From Pseudomonas prosekii (GTDB lineage: Bacteria > Pseudomonadota > Gammaproteobacteria > Pseudomonadales > Pseudomonadaceae), in contig NZ_LT629762.1 in the NCBI RefSeq assembly GCF_900105155.1, positions 1,798,001-1,862,000 on the forward strand: 64,000 nucleotides of DNA. The letters run 5' to 3'. The notes under the pieces are model-generated. The model ran no database searches, was not told where the DNA came from, and saw only the letters and a list, made by a program, of their open reading frames with translations. The translations under genes were made by a program, and so were the position numbers. Positions 18,385 through 28,331 of this stretch are shown one piece after another (position 1 is the stretch's first letter; every line of letters starts with the position of its first letter).

Positions 18385-19803
18385 ATGAAACTGAGCAGCA
18401 CCGCGATATTAGCCTTGGCCATCAGCAGCATCACCGCCACGGCTTACGCAGAAACCCAGAGCCAGGCGTTCACGCCGGTTACCGTCAAAGAAAAAAGCGC
18501 CCAAAGCGAAGCCACCGGTTTCGTCGAAGGCCAATCCGTGACCGGTTCCACACGTAACTGGTATGCGAATGAGCAGTTCAAGCGGGGCACCAAGCTCAAC
18601 TATCAGAAACATGGCGAGACCCGCGAGACTGATCGCCGGATCAACTGGGTGCAAGGCACGATCATCAAGTACAACTCGGGTTTCACCCAGGGCACTGTAG
18701 GTTTCAGCACCGAAGTGGCGGCTTACAATGCCATCGCCCTGGACCGTGATCGCAAGGACCTCGCGTCCGGCAATGGCGGTGCTCCGGAGCCAGGCCGGTC
18801 GGGTCGCGGCAACAACCGTACGCTGACCGAAAACGGCGGTGACGCGGTTGACCAGTGGAGCAAGCTGGGCCTGGCCAACGTCAAGGCACGCATCTCCAAC
18901 ACCACCTTGACCGCCGGTCGCCAGAACTTCAGCAGCCCGCAAGTCGACGTCATCGGCAACCGTCCACTGCCGTCGAGCTTCGAAGGGGTCACGCTGCACA
19001 GCGAAGAGCTGGAAAACCTGGCCTTCGACATCGGCACCTTCGATCGCAACTCGCCGCGTACCGAGCAGAGCCAGCGCAAGTTCCGCTCCGAATACGGTGA
19101 CGGCCGCGCTGAAGCGGATCACGTCAACACCGCCGGTATCACTTATCAGCCGTTCGCCAGTCTGACCACCAGCCTGTGGGGCACCCAGGCTGAAGACCTG
19201 TGGAACCAGTACTATTTCGGCGCCAGCCACGTACTGGGCGACAGCTCGGTACTGAGCCTGACCACCGGCCTGAACTACTACAAGACCGTCGACGAAGGCA
19301 AAAAACTGCTGGGCGAGATCGACAACGACACCTACTCGCTGTCGCTTGGCCTGACTCACCAGGCTCACAGCCTGACCTTCTCGTACCAGGAAGTGAACGG
19401 TAACGAGTACTTCGATTACCTGCACGAAACCAACGGCATCTACCTGGCCAACTCCTTGCTGTCGGACTTCAACGGCCCGAACGAGAAATCCTTCCAGATC
19501 GCCTACGGCCTGAACATGGCTGAGTACGGCGTACCAGGCCTCAAGTTCAACATCTACCAGGCTCGCGGCTGGGGCATCGACGGTACTCACTACGCCGGTG
19601 GCGGCTACGATGGCGTCCAGGCAATGGACGGCGAAAACCACTACGAATACGGGATCGGCGCGGCCTATGCCGTGCAGAGCGGCCCACTCAAGGCCACCGC
19701 TATTCGCGCAACCTACACCGCGCACCGTGCCAGCGAAAACCAGGCGGATGGCAGCCTCAACGAGTTCCGTCTCGTGACCACCATCCCGTTCAACGTTCTG
19801 TAA
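18385..19803 (+). CDS. opdP: OprD-family outer-membrane porin, probable peptide/amino-acid channel
   Basis: The 472-residue protein has the signal peptide MKLSSTAILALAISSITATAYA and alternating beta-strand sequence, ending in FNVL with an aromatic near the C-terminus, as in 18-strand OprD channels. OprD-family signs include GFVEGQSVTGSTRNWY at the N-terminus and arginine-rich strands of the basic ladder. Its place between dppA3 and dppA4 matches opdP, which takes up glycine-glutamate dipeptide and arginine in P. aeruginosa. AAGGAG lies 8 nt before the ATG, inside an A-rich leader. A strong terminator follows, so the porin can be expressed apart from dppA4-F. Confidence 0.88.
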   Translation: MKLSSTAILALAISSITATAYAETQSQAFTPVTVKEKSAQSEATGFVEGQSVTGSTRNWYANEQFKRGTKLNYQKHGETRETDRRINWVQGTIIKYNSGFTQGTVGFSTEVAAYNAIALDRDRKDLASGNGGAPEPGRSGRGNNRTLTENGGDAVDQWSKLGLANVKARISNTTLTAGRQNFSSPQVDVIGNRPLPSSFEGVTLHSEELENLAFDIGTFDRNSPRTEQSQRKFRSEYGDGRAEADHVNTAGITYQPFASLTTSLWGTQAEDLWNQYYFGASHVLGDSSVLSLTTGLNYYKTVDEGKKLLGEIDNDTYSLSLGLTHQAHSLTFSYQEVNGNEYFDYLHETNGIYLANSLLSDFNGPNEKSFQIAYGLNMAEYGVPGLKFNIYQARGWGIDGTHYAGGGYDGVQAMDGENHYEYGIGAAYAVQSGPLKATAIRATYTAHRASENQADGSLNEFRLVTTIPFNVL

Positions 19804-19810
19804 CGCACTT

Positions 19811-19851
19811 GCCCGACGGCCGACTCATGGAGAGTCGGCCGTTGGGCTTTT
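19811..19851 (+). terminator. Intrinsic terminator after the porin gene
   Basis: GCCCGACGGCCGACTC pairs with GAGTCGGCCGTTGGGC (one G-T wobble), loop ATGGA, followed by TTTTATC. Confidence 0.85.
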
Positions 19852-19881
19852 ATCTGTTCAACCGATTGCAGAGGGTTCTTG

Positions 19882-21477
19882 ATGAAAATGCTTCCCCTAC
19901 GTGCGGCCATCGCTGCCGCGTTGCTGAGTGTCGCTGTTGGCGTCTCGGCCAAACCCTTGGTGGTCTGCACCGAAGCCAGTCCGGAAGGCTTCGATATGGT
20001 CCAGTACACAACTGCAGTCACGGGCGACGCAGTCTCCGAAACCATCTTCAACCGTCTGGTGGCGTTCAAGCCTGGCACCACTGAAGTGATTCCGGCACTG
20101 GCCGATTCGTGGGACATCAGCGATGACGGCCTGACGTACACGTTCCACCTGCGCAAAGGCGTCAAGTTTCACACCACCGATTATTTCAAGCCGACCCGCG
20201 AGATGAATGCCGACGATGTGGTCTGGAGTTTCCAGCGTCAGCTGGACCCGAATCACCCGTGGCACAAACTGTCGAGCGTGGGCTTCCCGTACTTTGAAAG
20301 CATGGGCTTCAAGGAACTGCTGAAAAGCGTGGAAAAAGTCGACGACAACACCGTCACCTTCACCTTGACCCGCCGCGAAGCACCGTTCCTCGCCGACGTC
20401 GCCATGGCGTTCTCCTCGATCTATTCCGCCGAATACGCCGACCAGTTGTTGAAAGCGAACAAAACCGCCGACCTCAACAACAAGCCGATCGGCACCGGCC
20501 CGTTTGTCTTCCAGCGTTACGCCAAGGACGCCCAGGTGCGCTTCAAGGCCAACCCGGATTACTTCCTCGGCAAGCCACCGGCTGAAGCGCTGATCCTGGC
20601 GATCGCCACCGACAACAACGTGCGCCTGCAAAAACTCAAGGCCAACGAGTGCCAGATCGCGCTGTATCCGAAACCGGATGACATCCCGAGCATCAAGAAA
20701 GACCCGAACCTGAAAGTCGATGAAATGAACGCGATGACCGTGTCGTACATCGCCATGAACACCCAGCACAAATACATGAGCGACGTGCGGGTGCGCAAAG
20801 CCATCGACATCGCGTTCGACAAGGCGGCTTACGTCAACGCGCTGTTCGGCAAAGGCAATGCGACCGTGGCGGTCAATCCGTACCCGGACACGTTGCTGGG
20901 CTACAACCACACGCTGAGCAACCCGCCACGCGACCTCGACAAGGCCCGCGCCCTGCTCAAGGAAGCCGGCGTGCCGGACGGCACCGTGCTGACCCTGTTC
21001 ACCCGTAACGGCGGCGGCCCGACCAACCCGAACCCGATGCTCGGCGCGCAGATGATGCAGGCTGACCTGGCCAAGGTCGGGATCAAGCTCGACATCCGCG
21101 TGATGGAATGGGGCGAAATGCTCAAACGCGCGAAAAACGGCGAGCACGACATGGTTTCCGCCGGTTGGGCAGGTGACAACGGCGACCCGGATAACTTCCT
21201 CACGCCTAACCTGAGTTGCGAAGCGGCGAAGAATGGCGAAAATTACGCCCGTTGGTGCAACGAGAAATTCCAGGCGCTGATCGACGACGCACGCGCTAAA
21301 GTAGACCCGGCCGAACGGGCCAGGTTGTACGAAGAAGCCCAAGTGGTCTTTAACCAGGACCAACCTTGGATCAACATGGCCCACACCCGTATGTTTACCG
21401 CAATGCGCAACAACGTAGAGGGCTATCACATTAGCCCCCTCACCACGAATAACTTCGCCACCACTCAGGTGAAGTAA
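19882..21477 (+). CDS. dppA4: Dipeptide-binding protein, fourth paralogue (partner of DppBCDF)
   Basis: This 531-residue SBP_bac_5 protein has the signal peptide LRAAIAAALLSVAVGVSA. It is the most diverged of the four (VVCTEASPEGFDMVQYTT; TLFTRNGGGPTNPNP replaces the MPVQRP segment) and the closest to the permease genes, so it is probably the cognate receptor. The ATG at 19882 has GAGGG 6 nt upstream; a TTG directly before it is also open but would sit too close to that site. A stem-loop separates it from dppB 74 bp downstream, typical of transporters where the binding protein is made in excess over the permease. Confidence 0.88.
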   Translation: MKMLPLRAAIAAALLSVAVGVSAKPLVVCTEASPEGFDMVQYTTAVTGDAVSETIFNRLVAFKPGTTEVIPALADSWDISDDGLTYTFHLRKGVKFHTTDYFKPTREMNADDVVWSFQRQLDPNHPWHKLSSVGFPYFESMGFKELLKSVEKVDDNTVTFTLTRREAPFLADVAMAFSSIYSAEYADQLLKANKTADLNNKPIGTGPFVFQRYAKDAQVRFKANPDYFLGKPPAEALILAIATDNNVRLQKLKANECQIALYPKPDDIPSIKKDPNLKVDEMNAMTVSYIAMNTQHKYMSDVRVRKAIDIAFDKAAYVNALFGKGNATVAVNPYPDTLLGYNHTLSNPPRDLDKARALLKEAGVPDGTVLTLFTRNGGGPTNPNPMLGAQMMQADLAKVGIKLDIRVMEWGEMLKRAKNGEHDMVSAGWAGDNGDPDNFLTPNLSCEAAKNGENYARWCNEKFQALIDDARAKVDPAERARLYEEAQVVFNQDQPWINMAHTRMFTAMRNNVEGYHISPLTTNNFATTQVK

Positions 21478-21487
21478 ATAAGAAAAC

Positions 21488-21519
21488 GCCCGGTGTGTCT
21501 GATCCCAGAAACACCGGGC
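21488..21519 (+). promoter_or_regulatory. Intercistronic stem-loop between dppA4 and dppB
   Basis: GCCCGGTGT and ACACCGGGC form a 9-bp perfect stem with a 14-nt loop and no T-tract on the plus strand. It probably stabilises the dppA4 message or reduces read-through into dppB. Confidence 0.6.
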
Positions 21520-21551
21520 ACGCCTAACCGGCTGATGAGGTAGCACACAAG

Positions 21552-22562
21552 ATGTTTAGTTTTATTGCCCGCCGACTGGGGTTGTTGATCCCCACGTTCT
21601 TCGGCATCACCTTGCTGACTTTCGCGTTGATTCGCATGATCCCTGGCGACCCCGTGGAAGTGATGATGGGCGAACGTCGGGTCGATCCCGAAATGCATGC
21701 CCAGGCAATGGAACGCCTTGGTCTGAACAAACCGCTGTATGCCCAATACCTGGACTACATCGGCAAGTTGGCCCACGGCGACCTTGGCGAATCGCTGCGT
21801 ACCCGTGAAAGCGTCTGGACCGAGTTCAGCTCTCTATTCCCTGCGACCCTGGAACTGTCCATGGCCGCCCTGTTGTTCGCCGGCATCCTGGGCCTGTTGG
21901 CCGGGGTGATCGCGGCACTCAAACGAGGATCCCTGTTCGACCATGGGGTGATGGGCATCTCCCTGGCGGGATATTCGATGCCGATCTTCTGGTGGGGCCT
22001 GATCCTGATCATGTTCTTCTCCGTGTCACTGGGCTGGACGCCGGTGTCCGGGCGCATCGACCTGCTCTACGACATCGAGCCGCGCACCGGTTTCATGCTG
22101 ATCGACACCTTGCTGGCGGATGACGTCGGCGCGTTCCTCGATGCGCTGCACCACTTGATCCTGCCCGCCATCGTGCTCGGCACTATCCCGCTGGCGGTGA
22201 TCGCGCGGATGACCCGTTCGTCGATGCTCGAAGTGCTGCGTGAAGACTACATTCGCACCGCCCGCGCCAAAGGCCTGTCGCCGTCGCGCGTGGTATTCGT
22301 CCACGGCCTGCGCAACGCGCTGATTCCGGTGCTGACCGTGGTCGGCCTGCAAGTCGGCACATTGCTTGCCGGTGCGGTCCTGACCGAAACGATTTTCTCG
22401 TGGCCGGGCATCGGCAAGTGGCTGATCGAAGCCATTGGCGCCCGGGACTATCCAGTCGTGCAAAACGGCATCCTGCTAATCGCCTGCCTGGTGATTGTGG
22501 TCAATTTCGTAGTGGACATCCTCTACGGCTTTGCCAACCCACGCATTCGTCACCAGCGCTGA
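21552..22562 (+). CDS. dppB: Dipeptide ABC transporter permease DppB
   Basis: This 336-residue inner-membrane protein carries peptides across with DppC. It has six predicted helices, beginning LGLLIPTFFGITLLTFALI, the N-terminal OppB-type TPFxxx-like region with RMIPGDPVEVMMG, and the EAA motif EDYIRTARAKGLSPSRVVFVH split around residues 225-245, which contacts the ATPases. The C-terminus ends DILYGFANPRIRHQR, with DPR-like residues usual for DppB. Six bases separate its stop from dppC. Confidence 0.93.
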   Translation: MFSFIARRLGLLIPTFFGITLLTFALIRMIPGDPVEVMMGERRVDPEMHAQAMERLGLNKPLYAQYLDYIGKLAHGDLGESLRTRESVWTEFSSLFPATLELSMAALLFAGILGLLAGVIAALKRGSLFDHGVMGISLAGYSMPIFWWGLILIMFFSVSLGWTPVSGRIDLLYDIEPRTGFMLIDTLLADDVGAFLDALHHLILPAIVLGTIPLAVIARMTRSSMLEVLREDYIRTARAKGLSPSRVVFVHGLRNALIPVLTVVGLQVGTLLAGAVLTETIFSWPGIGKWLIEAIGARDYPVVQNGILLIACLVIVVNFVVDILYGFANPRIRHQR

Positions 22563-22568
22563 GATCAC

Positions 22569-23498
22569 ATGACCATGACCACTCCAGCTGCAACTTCAAA
22601 TCAAGCGGTAACAGTCGATCAAAGCCTGCTGTACCCGTCGCCGTACAAAGAATTCTGGCACGCCTTTTCGCGCAACAAAGGGGCGGTCGCCGGCCTGCTG
22701 TTCATGATCCTGATCGTGTTCTGCGCGCTGTTCGCACCATGGGTCGCGCCGCATGACCCGAGCGAGCAATACCGCGATTTCCTGCTGACCCCGCCAGCCT
22801 GGCTGGAGGGTGGGCAACTGCAATTTCTGCTCGGCACCGATGAACTGGGTCGCGACTTGCTCTCGCGTCTGATCCAGGGTTCGCGCCTGTCGTTGCTGAT
22901 CGGCTTGTCGTCGGTGGTGATGTCGCTGATTCCGGGGATCCTGCTGGGTCTGTTCGCCGGTTTCTTCCCACGCCTGCTCGGCCCGACCATCATGCGTCTG
23001 ATGGACATCATGCTGGCCCTGCCGTCGCTGCTGCTGGCCGTGGCGATTGTCGCCATCCTCGGCCCTGGCCTGATCAACACCGTGATCGCAATCGCCGTGG
23101 TGTCCCTGCCGTCCTACGTACGTCTGACCCGCGCAGCGGTGATGGGCGAACTGAACCGCGACTACGTGACCGCCGCGCGCCTGGCCGGTGCCGGCCTGCC
23201 ACGCCTGATGTTCATCACCGTGCTGCCGAACTGCATGGCGCCGCTGATCGTTCAGGCCACTTTGAGCTTCTCCTCGGCGATTCTCGATGCCGCTGCACTG
23301 GGCTTCCTCGGTCTTGGCGTACAACCGCCAACCCCTGAGTGGGGCACGATGCTGGCTTCGGCTCGCGACTACATCGAACGCGCCTGGTGGGTGGTAAGTC
23401 TGCCTGGTTTGACCATTTTGCTCAGCGTGCTGGCAATCAACTTGATGGGTGACGGCCTGCGCGATGCGCTGGACCCGAAACTCAAGAACGCCGCCTGA
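22569..23498 (+). CDS. dppC: Dipeptide ABC transporter permease DppC
   Basis: The 309-residue permease partners DppB. An N-terminal OppC_N segment ([20 protein letters not shown]) is followed by five further helices. [15 protein letters not shown] is the family-wide DppC/OppC signature, and the EAA loop reads [18 protein letters not shown]. The ATG at 22569 is one of two close candidates (22569 and 22575); the first is used because nothing distinguishes them. dppD begins 10 bp after the stop. Confidence 0.93.
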   Translation: MTMTTPAATSNQAVTVDQSLLYPSPYKEFWHAFSRNKGAVAGLLFMILIVFCALFAPWVAPHDPSEQYRDFLLTPPAWLEGGQLQFLLGTDELGRDLLSRLIQGSRLSLLIGLSSVVMSLIPGILLGLFAGFFPRLLGPTIMRLMDIMLALPSLLLAVAIVAILGPGLINTVIAIAVVSLPSYVRLTRAAVMGELNRDYVTAARLAGAGLPRLMFITVLPNCMAPLIVQATLSFSSAILDAAALGFLGLGVQPPTPEWGTMLASARDYIERAWWVVSLPGLTILLSVLAINLMGDGLRDALDPKLKNAA

Positions 23499-23508
23499 GG
23501 AGATTCAA

Positions 23509-24477
23509 ATGTCACTGTTAGAAATCAAGAATCTCAACGTTCGTTTCGGCGACGCGACTGCCGTGCCGGTAGTCGATGGCCTCGACATTACCGTGGACAA
23601 GGGCGAAGTCCTGGCCATCGTTGGCGAGTCGGGTTCGGGTAAATCCGTGACCATGATGGCGCTGATGGGCCTGATCGAGCACCCGGGGATCGTCACCGCC
23701 GACGCGCTGAATTTCGACGGCAAAAACATGCTCAAGCTGAGCAATCGTCAGCGTCGGCAAATCGTCGGCAAAGACTTGGCTATGGTGTTCCAGGACCCGA
23801 TGACGGCGTTAAACCCGAGCTACACCGTCGGTTTCCAGATCGAAGAAGTGCTGCGCCTGCACCTGAAAATGTCCGGCAAGCAAGCGCGCAAGCGTGCCAT
23901 CGAGCTGTTGGAAAAAGTTGAAATCCCGGGCGCCGCCAGCCGTATGGACGCCTACCCGCACCAACTGTCGGGCGGTATGAGCCAGCGTGTGGCAATCGCC
24001 ATGGCAATTGCCGGCGAACCGAAACTGCTGATCGCCGACGAACCGACCACCGCGCTCGACGTGACGATTCAGGCGCAAATCATGGACCTGCTCCTGGCGT
24101 TGCAGAAAGAGCAGAACATGGGCCTGGTGCTGATCACGCACGACCTCGCGGTCGTCGCCGAAACCGCTCAGCGCGTGTGCGTGATGTACGCCGGGCAAGC
24201 GGTGGAAGTCGGGCAAGTGCCGCAACTGTTCGACATTCCGGCGCACCCGTACAGCGAAGCGCTGCTCAAGGCGATTCCGGAACACAGCCTCGGCGCCACG
24301 CGTCTGGCGACGTTGCCGGGCATCGTCCCGGGTCGCTATGACCGTCCGCAAGGTTGCCTGCTGTCGCCGCGCTGCCCGTACGTGCAGGAAAACTGCCGCA
24401 CCCAGCGCCCGGCCCTTGACCCGAAAAGCAACAGCCTCGCCCGCTGCTTCTACCCGCTGAACCAGGAGGTGGCGTAA
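23509..24477 (+). CDS. dppD: Dipeptide ABC transporter ATPase DppD
   Basis: The 322-residue ATPase energises peptide import as a heterodimer with DppF. Walker A is GESGSGKS (about 39-46), the signature is [14 protein letters not shown], Walker B is [12 protein letters not shown] and the switch histidine is in ITHDLAVV. The oligopeptide-type C-terminal extension carries [14 protein letters not shown], a cysteine motif shared with DppF/OppF. The ATG at 23509 follows GAGGAG at 7 nt; an in-frame start at 23449 lies inside dppC. The stop overlaps the dppF start by one base (TAATG), indicating translational coupling. Confidence 0.93.
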   Translation: MSLLEIKNLNVRFGDATAVPVVDGLDITVDKGEVLAIVGESGSGKSVTMMALMGLIEHPGIVTADALNFDGKNMLKLSNRQRRQIVGKDLAMVFQDPMTALNPSYTVGFQIEEVLRLHLKMSGKQARKRAIELLEKVEIPGAASRMDAYPHQLSGGMSQRVAIAMAIAGEPKLLIADEPTTALDVTIQAQIMDLLLALQKEQNMGLVLITHDLAVVAETAQRVCVMYAGQAVEVGQVPQLFDIPAHPYSEALLKAIPEHSLGATRLATLPGIVPGRYDRPQGCLLSPRCPYVQENCRTQRPALDPKSNSLARCFYPLNQEVA

Positions 24478-25460
24478 TGGCCGTCGTACTTACCGCCCGC
24501 GACCTGACCCGTCACTACGAAGTGTCCCGTGGTCTGTTCAAGGGCCACGCGACCGTGCGCGCGCTTAACGGCGTGTCGTTCGAACTGGAAGCCGGCAAGA
24601 CCCTCGCCGTCGTCGGCGAATCGGGTTGCGGCAAATCGACCTTGGCCCGCGCGCTGACGCTGATCGAAGAGCCATCCTCGGGCTCGTTGAAAATCGCCGG
24701 CCAGGAAGTCGCCGGTGCCGACAAGGCGCAACGCAAGCAACTGCGCAAAGACGTGCAGATGGTGTTCCAGAGCCCGTACGCCTCGCTCAATCCTCGGCAG
24801 AAAGTCGGTGATCAACTCGCCGAGCCGCTGCTGATCAACACCAATCTTTCCGCCGCCGAACGCCGCGAAAAGGTCCAGGCGATGATGAAGCAGGTCGGCT
24901 TGCGTCCCGAGCATTACCAGCGTTATCCGCACATGTTCTCCGGCGGCCAGCGTCAGCGGATCGCCCTGGCGCGGGCGATGATGCTGCAACCGAAAGTGCT
25001 GGTGGCGGACGAACCGACCTCGGCGCTGGACGTGTCGATTCAGGCGCAGGTGCTGAACCTGTTCATGGATTTGCAGCAAGAGTTCAACACCGCATACGTG
25101 TTCATCTCGCACAACCTGGCGGTGGTGCAGCACGTTGCCGATGATGTGATGGTGATGTACCTCGGTCGCCCGGTGGAAATGGGCCCGAAGAACGACATCT
25201 ACGAGCGTCCGCTGCACCCGTACACCCAGGCGCTGCTGTCGGCGACCCCGACTATTCACCCGGACCCGAACAAGCCGAAAATCAAGATCGTCGGCGAGTT
25301 GCCAAATCCGCTGAATCCGCCGTCGGGCTGCGCGTTCCACAAGCGTTGCCCGTATGCGACTGAGCGTTGCAGCACTGAAGAGCCGGTGTTGCGCTTGCTC
25401 GATAATCGTCAGGTGGCTTGCCACTACGCGGAGCAATTTCTGGAAAAAGGCGCGGCGTAA
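24477..25460 (+). CDS. dppF: Dipeptide ABC transporter ATPase DppF
   Basis: The 327-residue second ATPase of the peptide importer has Walker A GESGCGKST (about 44-52), signature FSGGQRQRIALARA, Walker B VLVADEPTSALD and switch ISHNLAVV. The C-terminal motif CAFHKRCPYATERC has four cysteines spaced as in the iron-sulfur-binding region of DppD/OppD-type ATPases. AGGAGG lies inside the end of dppD, ideal for coupled initiation. It is the last gene of the dpp operon; a terminator follows at 25583. Confidence 0.93.
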   Translation: MAVVLTARDLTRHYEVSRGLFKGHATVRALNGVSFELEAGKTLAVVGESGCGKSTLARALTLIEEPSSGSLKIAGQEVAGADKAQRKQLRKDVQMVFQSPYASLNPRQKVGDQLAEPLLINTNLSAAERREKVQAMMKQVGLRPEHYQRYPHMFSGGQRQRIALARAMMLQPKVLVADEPTSALDVSIQAQVLNLFMDLQQEFNTAYVFISHNLAVVQHVADDVMVMYLGRPVEMGPKNDIYERPLHPYTQALLSATPTIHPDPNKPKIKIVGELPNPLNPPSGCAFHKRCPYATERCSTEEPVLRLLDNRQVACHYAEQFLEKGAA

Positions 25461-25518
25461 GGAAATTGTGCGAGTGAGCGAGCGGGTGTCAGTCGATTTT
25501 CAGGCGCCTGATGGATTG

Positions 25519-25546
25519 CTATCGCGAGCAAGCTCGCTCCCACAGG
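25519..25546. repeat. Single REP unit
   Basis: CTATCGCGAGCAAGCTCGCT is one half of the REP class seen as pairs at 519-593 and 54521-54614; no partner is nearby. Confidence 0.7.
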
Positions 25547-25582
25547 TTTCGCGCTGACAAGTAATGTGTTTGGTTTTACCGA

Positions 25583-25632
25583 CCTCTTCCGCCTCGATTG
25601 CGCATCAATCCGGGCGGAAGGGGTTTTCTTTT
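25583..25632 (+). terminator. Intrinsic terminator of the dpp operon
   Basis: CCTCTTCCGCC pairs with GGCGGAAGGGG (one wobble) around a 19-nt loop and is followed by TTTTCTTTT. Confidence 0.75.
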
Positions 25633-25641
25633 GCCGGCGAT

Positions 25642-25884
25642 TTACGTTTGGCTATCGCCTTCGTCTTCGTCAGTCATGGTGTCGTCATCGTCAGCGCTAC
25701 CGCCCTGCCCTTGGTCACCGGGCTCGGATTCAGACTTGGCGATCATAGGGTCAGCGTGGCTCACCTGCCCGCTCGCCGCTTGCTTGTCGTGGCCCGGACA
25801 CTCCGCCCACGCCCCCGCCGACACGCCGACGGACATCATCACCAACACCTTCAGAAACAGCACAACGCGTTGAAAAATGCTCAT
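25642..25884 (-). CDS. Small secreted acidic protein of unknown function
   Basis: The frame codes for about 80 residues. A basic-hydrophobic start (MSIFQRVVLFLKVLVMMSVG) ending in AGAWA looks like a signal peptide cleaved before ECPGHDKQ. The mature part is small and acidic, with a run ADDDDTMTDEDEGDSQT at the C-terminus. I do not recognise a family. The ATG at 25884 has AAGGA 11 nt upstream; an ATG four codons earlier is also open but overlaps the ribosome site. The acidic tail might bind cations, but this is a guess. Overlapping plus-strand frames look poorer because they lack ribosome sites. Confidence 0.5.
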   Translation of the reverse strand: MSIFQRVVLFLKVLVMMSVGVSAGAWAECPGHDKQAASGQVSHADPMIAKSESEPGDQGQGGSADDDDTMTDEDEGDSQT

Positions 25885-26122
25885 AGCCGATTCCATCCTT
25901 TCTGAGATGCAGCATAAGTGCCTGACGGCGCATGACCCGAGTGCCGTGGCGCTGAATAAAATCTAGTTCCGATCGGCCGGGTTCTCCAGATAGGACGCTA
26001 GCGGACAGGCAGAAATGCCGCTACAGGGCAGATTGGTTTGGAATAATGGCTATGCCGAAAAGATCAAAATCATGGACCGCTGCATTTAGGTCATTCCGAA
26101 CACCACGACAAAGGCCAATGCC

Positions 26123-26488
26123 ATGGATCTGTCGCAAACATTGCTACAACTTGAACAACGCCTCCTGTCACAGACTACCCGGCGCGATGCTGAAGAAATC
26201 TCACGCCTGCTCGCCGACGACTTCATCGAATTCGGCGCCAGCGGCAGCGTCTGGAATAAGGCCGACGTGGTTGCGCAATTACCGCTCCAGCCCTTCTCTC
26301 AACGCTCTATCAGCGAGTTCACAGCCAGGCAACTGTCGGAAGACACCGCCCTGGTGACTTACCGCTGTCACAACATCGCCATCGGCCAGCGCTCCCCCGC
26401 CAACAGCCTGCGCAGTTCGATCTGGCGCAAGCAGGGCGAGCAGTGGCAGATGGTTTTCCACCAGGGAACATTTGCCCCACAGGGCTGA
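26123..26488 (+). CDS. DUF4440 / NTF2-like small protein
   Basis: The 121-residue cytoplasmic protein fits the cone-shaped NTF2/SnoaL fold: an N-terminal helix (LLQLEQRLLSQTTRRD), ADDFIEFGASGSVWNK in the position of the conserved DUF4440 segment, then strands ending SSIWRKQGEQWQMVFHQGT, a very typical DUF4440 ending. Members act in diverse small-molecule reactions, and no specific substrate can be named. No neighbour shares its strand closely. The ribosome site before the ATG is weak. Confidence 0.75.
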   Translation: MDLSQTLLQLEQRLLSQTTRRDAEEISRLLADDFIEFGASGSVWNKADVVAQLPLQPFSQRSISEFTARQLSEDTALVTYRCHNIAIGQRSPANSLRSSIWRKQGEQWQMVFHQGTFAPQG

Positions 26489-26500
26489 CGTCCAATCAAT

Positions 26501-26532
26501 TGATCGTTCCCACGCTCTGCGTGGGAACGAGC
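26501..26532. repeat. Short palindromic repeat (GATCGTTCCC class)
   Basis: TGATCGTTCCCACGC and GCGTGGGAACGAGCA form a hairpin, sister to 12665-12697. Confidence 0.75.
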
Positions 26533-26546
26533 AAATTCCGTGCAAC

Positions 26547-26580
26547 AAAAAACCCCGCAACTTTCGCAACGGGGTTTTGA
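26547..26580. terminator. Bidirectional intrinsic terminator
   Basis: AAAAAACCCCGC and GCAACGGGGTTTTG form an A/T-flanked G/C hairpin between the converging DUF4440 and prfC genes, so it can serve both strands. Confidence 0.75.
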
Positions 26581-26668
26581 GCGCACACCTCACAGCCCGT
26601 AGGAGCAAAGCTTGCTCGCGATGGCGATTTCAAAACCACCATCACCAGCAAGCCCTAAACCTCACAAA

Positions 26669-28252
26669 TCAATGATGCTCACGGGTCGCACGGAATTTCA
26701 CGTCCGGCCAACGCTCTTCCATCAGTGCCAGGTTGACCCGGGTCGGGGCCAGGTAGGTCAGGTGACCGCCGCCGTCGATAGCCAGGTTTTCCACAGCCTT
26801 GACGCTGAATTCTTCGAGCTTCTTCTTATCGCTGCAATCGATCCAGCGCGCGGAGTACACGGTGATCGGCTCGTAGGAGCATTCGACCTTGTATTCCTCT
26901 TTCAAGCGGCTGGCGACCACATCGAACTGCAGCACACCGACGGCGCCGAGGATGATGTCGTTGCTGCGCGTCGGGAAGAACACCTGCGTTGCGCCCTCTT
27001 CGGCCAGTTGTTGCAAACCTTGGCGCAGTTGTTTGGATTTCAGCGGATCGCGCAGACGTACACGTCGGAACAGTTCCGGGGCGAAGTGCGGGATGCCGGT
27101 GAAACCGAGGACTTCGCCTTCGGTGAAGGTGTCGCCGATCTGGATCGTGCCGTGGTTGTGCAAACCGATAATGTCGCCGGCAAACGCTTCTTCCAGTTGC
27201 TCACGCTCGGAAGAGAAGAACGTCAGCGCATCGCCGATCCGCACGTCTTTGCCGGTGCGCACGTGGCGCATCTTCATGCCTTTTTCGTACTTGCCCGAGC
27301 AGATCCGCATGAACGCGATACGGTCGCGGTGTTTCGGGTCCATGTTCGCCTGGATCTTGAACACGAAACCGGCGAATTTTTCTTCAATCGGCTCCACGGT
27401 GCGCTCGTTGGCGACACGAGCCAGAGGCTTCGGCGCCCAATTGACCACGGCGTCGAGCACGTGATCGACACCAAAGTTGCCCAAAGCGGTACCGAAGAAC
27501 ACCGGGGTCAGTTGGCCGTCGAGGAATTCCTGTTGATTGAATTCGTGACAGGCGCCCTGCACCAGTTCCAGCTGATCGACGAAGCGATCGTACTCATCGC
27601 CCAAATGCGCGCGCGCTTCGTCGGAATCGAGCTTCTCGATGATTCTGACTTCGGTGCGCTCGTGGCCGTGGCCGGCGGTGTAGACAATGATGTAGTCGTC
27701 GGCGAGGTGATAAACGCCTTTGAAATCGCGGTAGCAACCGATCGGCCAGGTGATCGGCGCAGCCTTGATCTTGAGTACCGCTTCGATTTCGTCGAGCAGT
27801 TCGATCGGGTCGCGGATGTCACGGTCGAGTTTGTTGATGAAGCTGACAATCGGCGTGTCGCGCAGACGGCAGACGTCCATCAGCGCGATGGTGCGTGGCT
27901 CGACCCCTTTACCGCCGTCGAGGACCATCAATGCCGAGTCGACCGCGGTCAGGGTGCGGTAGGTATCTTCGGAGAAGTCTTCGTGGCCCGGGGTGTCGAG
28001 CAGGTTGATCATGTGGTCGCGATACGGGAACTGCATGACCGACGTGGTAATGGAAATACCACGCTGCTTTTCCATTTCCATCCAGTCGGAGGTGGCATGG
28101 CGGTCGGACTTGCGTGACTTCACCGTGCCCGCAATCGCAATCGCCTTGCCCATCAGCAAGAGCTTCTCGGTAATGGTGGTTTTACCGGCATCGGGGTGGG
28201 AAATAATGGCGAAAGTGCGGCGTTTCGCGACTTCGGCGGCCTGTTTGGTCAT
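26669..28252 (-). CDS. prfC: Peptide chain release factor 3
   Basis: RF3 is a ribosomal GTPase that removes RF1/RF2 after termination. The 527-residue length matches the E. coli protein. GTPase motifs are intact: G1 SHPDAGKTT near the start, G2 with [13 protein letters not shown]3 [10 protein letters not shown]4 NKLDRD. The ATG at 28252 is followed at once by [14 protein letters not shown], the conserved RF3 N-terminus; an extension to 28321 is rejected for lack of conservation. It is transcribed alone, toward the DUF4440 gene, with a shared terminator. Confidence 0.96.
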   Translation of the reverse strand: MTKQAAEVAKRRTFAIISHPDAGKTTITEKLLLMGKAIAIAGTVKSRKSDRHATSDWMEMEKQRGISITTSVMQFPYRDHMINLLDTPGHEDFSEDTYRTLTAVDSALMVLDGGKGVEPRTIALMDVCRLRDTPIVSFINKLDRDIRDPIELLDEIEAVLKIKAAPITWPIGCYRDFKGVYHLADDYIIVYTAGHGHERTEVRIIEKLDSDEARAHLGDEYDRFVDQLELVQGACHEFNQQEFLDGQLTPVFFGTALGNFGVDHVLDAVVNWAPKPLARVANERTVEPIEEKFAGFVFKIQANMDPKHRDRIAFMRICSGKYEKGMKMRHVRTGKDVRIGDALTFFSSEREQLEEAFAGDIIGLHNHGTIQIGDTFTEGEVLGFTGIPHFAPELFRRVRLRDPLKSKQLRQGLQQLAEEGATQVFFPTRSNDIILGAVGVLQFDVVASRLKEEYKVECSYEPITVYSARWIDCSDKKKLEEFSVKAVENLAIDGGGHLTYLAPTRVNLALMEERWPDVKFRATREHH

Positions 28253-28331
28253 GGGAAATCGCCTGGCAGGTGATTCAAAAAAGGGCGGCGAGTATAGCCC
28301 AAAACACAACCTCCAAACCACCGTTCGCCCA

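Noticed and set aside
25564..25905. Plus-strand frames overlapping the small acidic protein gene
   Set aside because: They cross the dpp terminator and have no ribosome site; the minus frame has a signal peptide.
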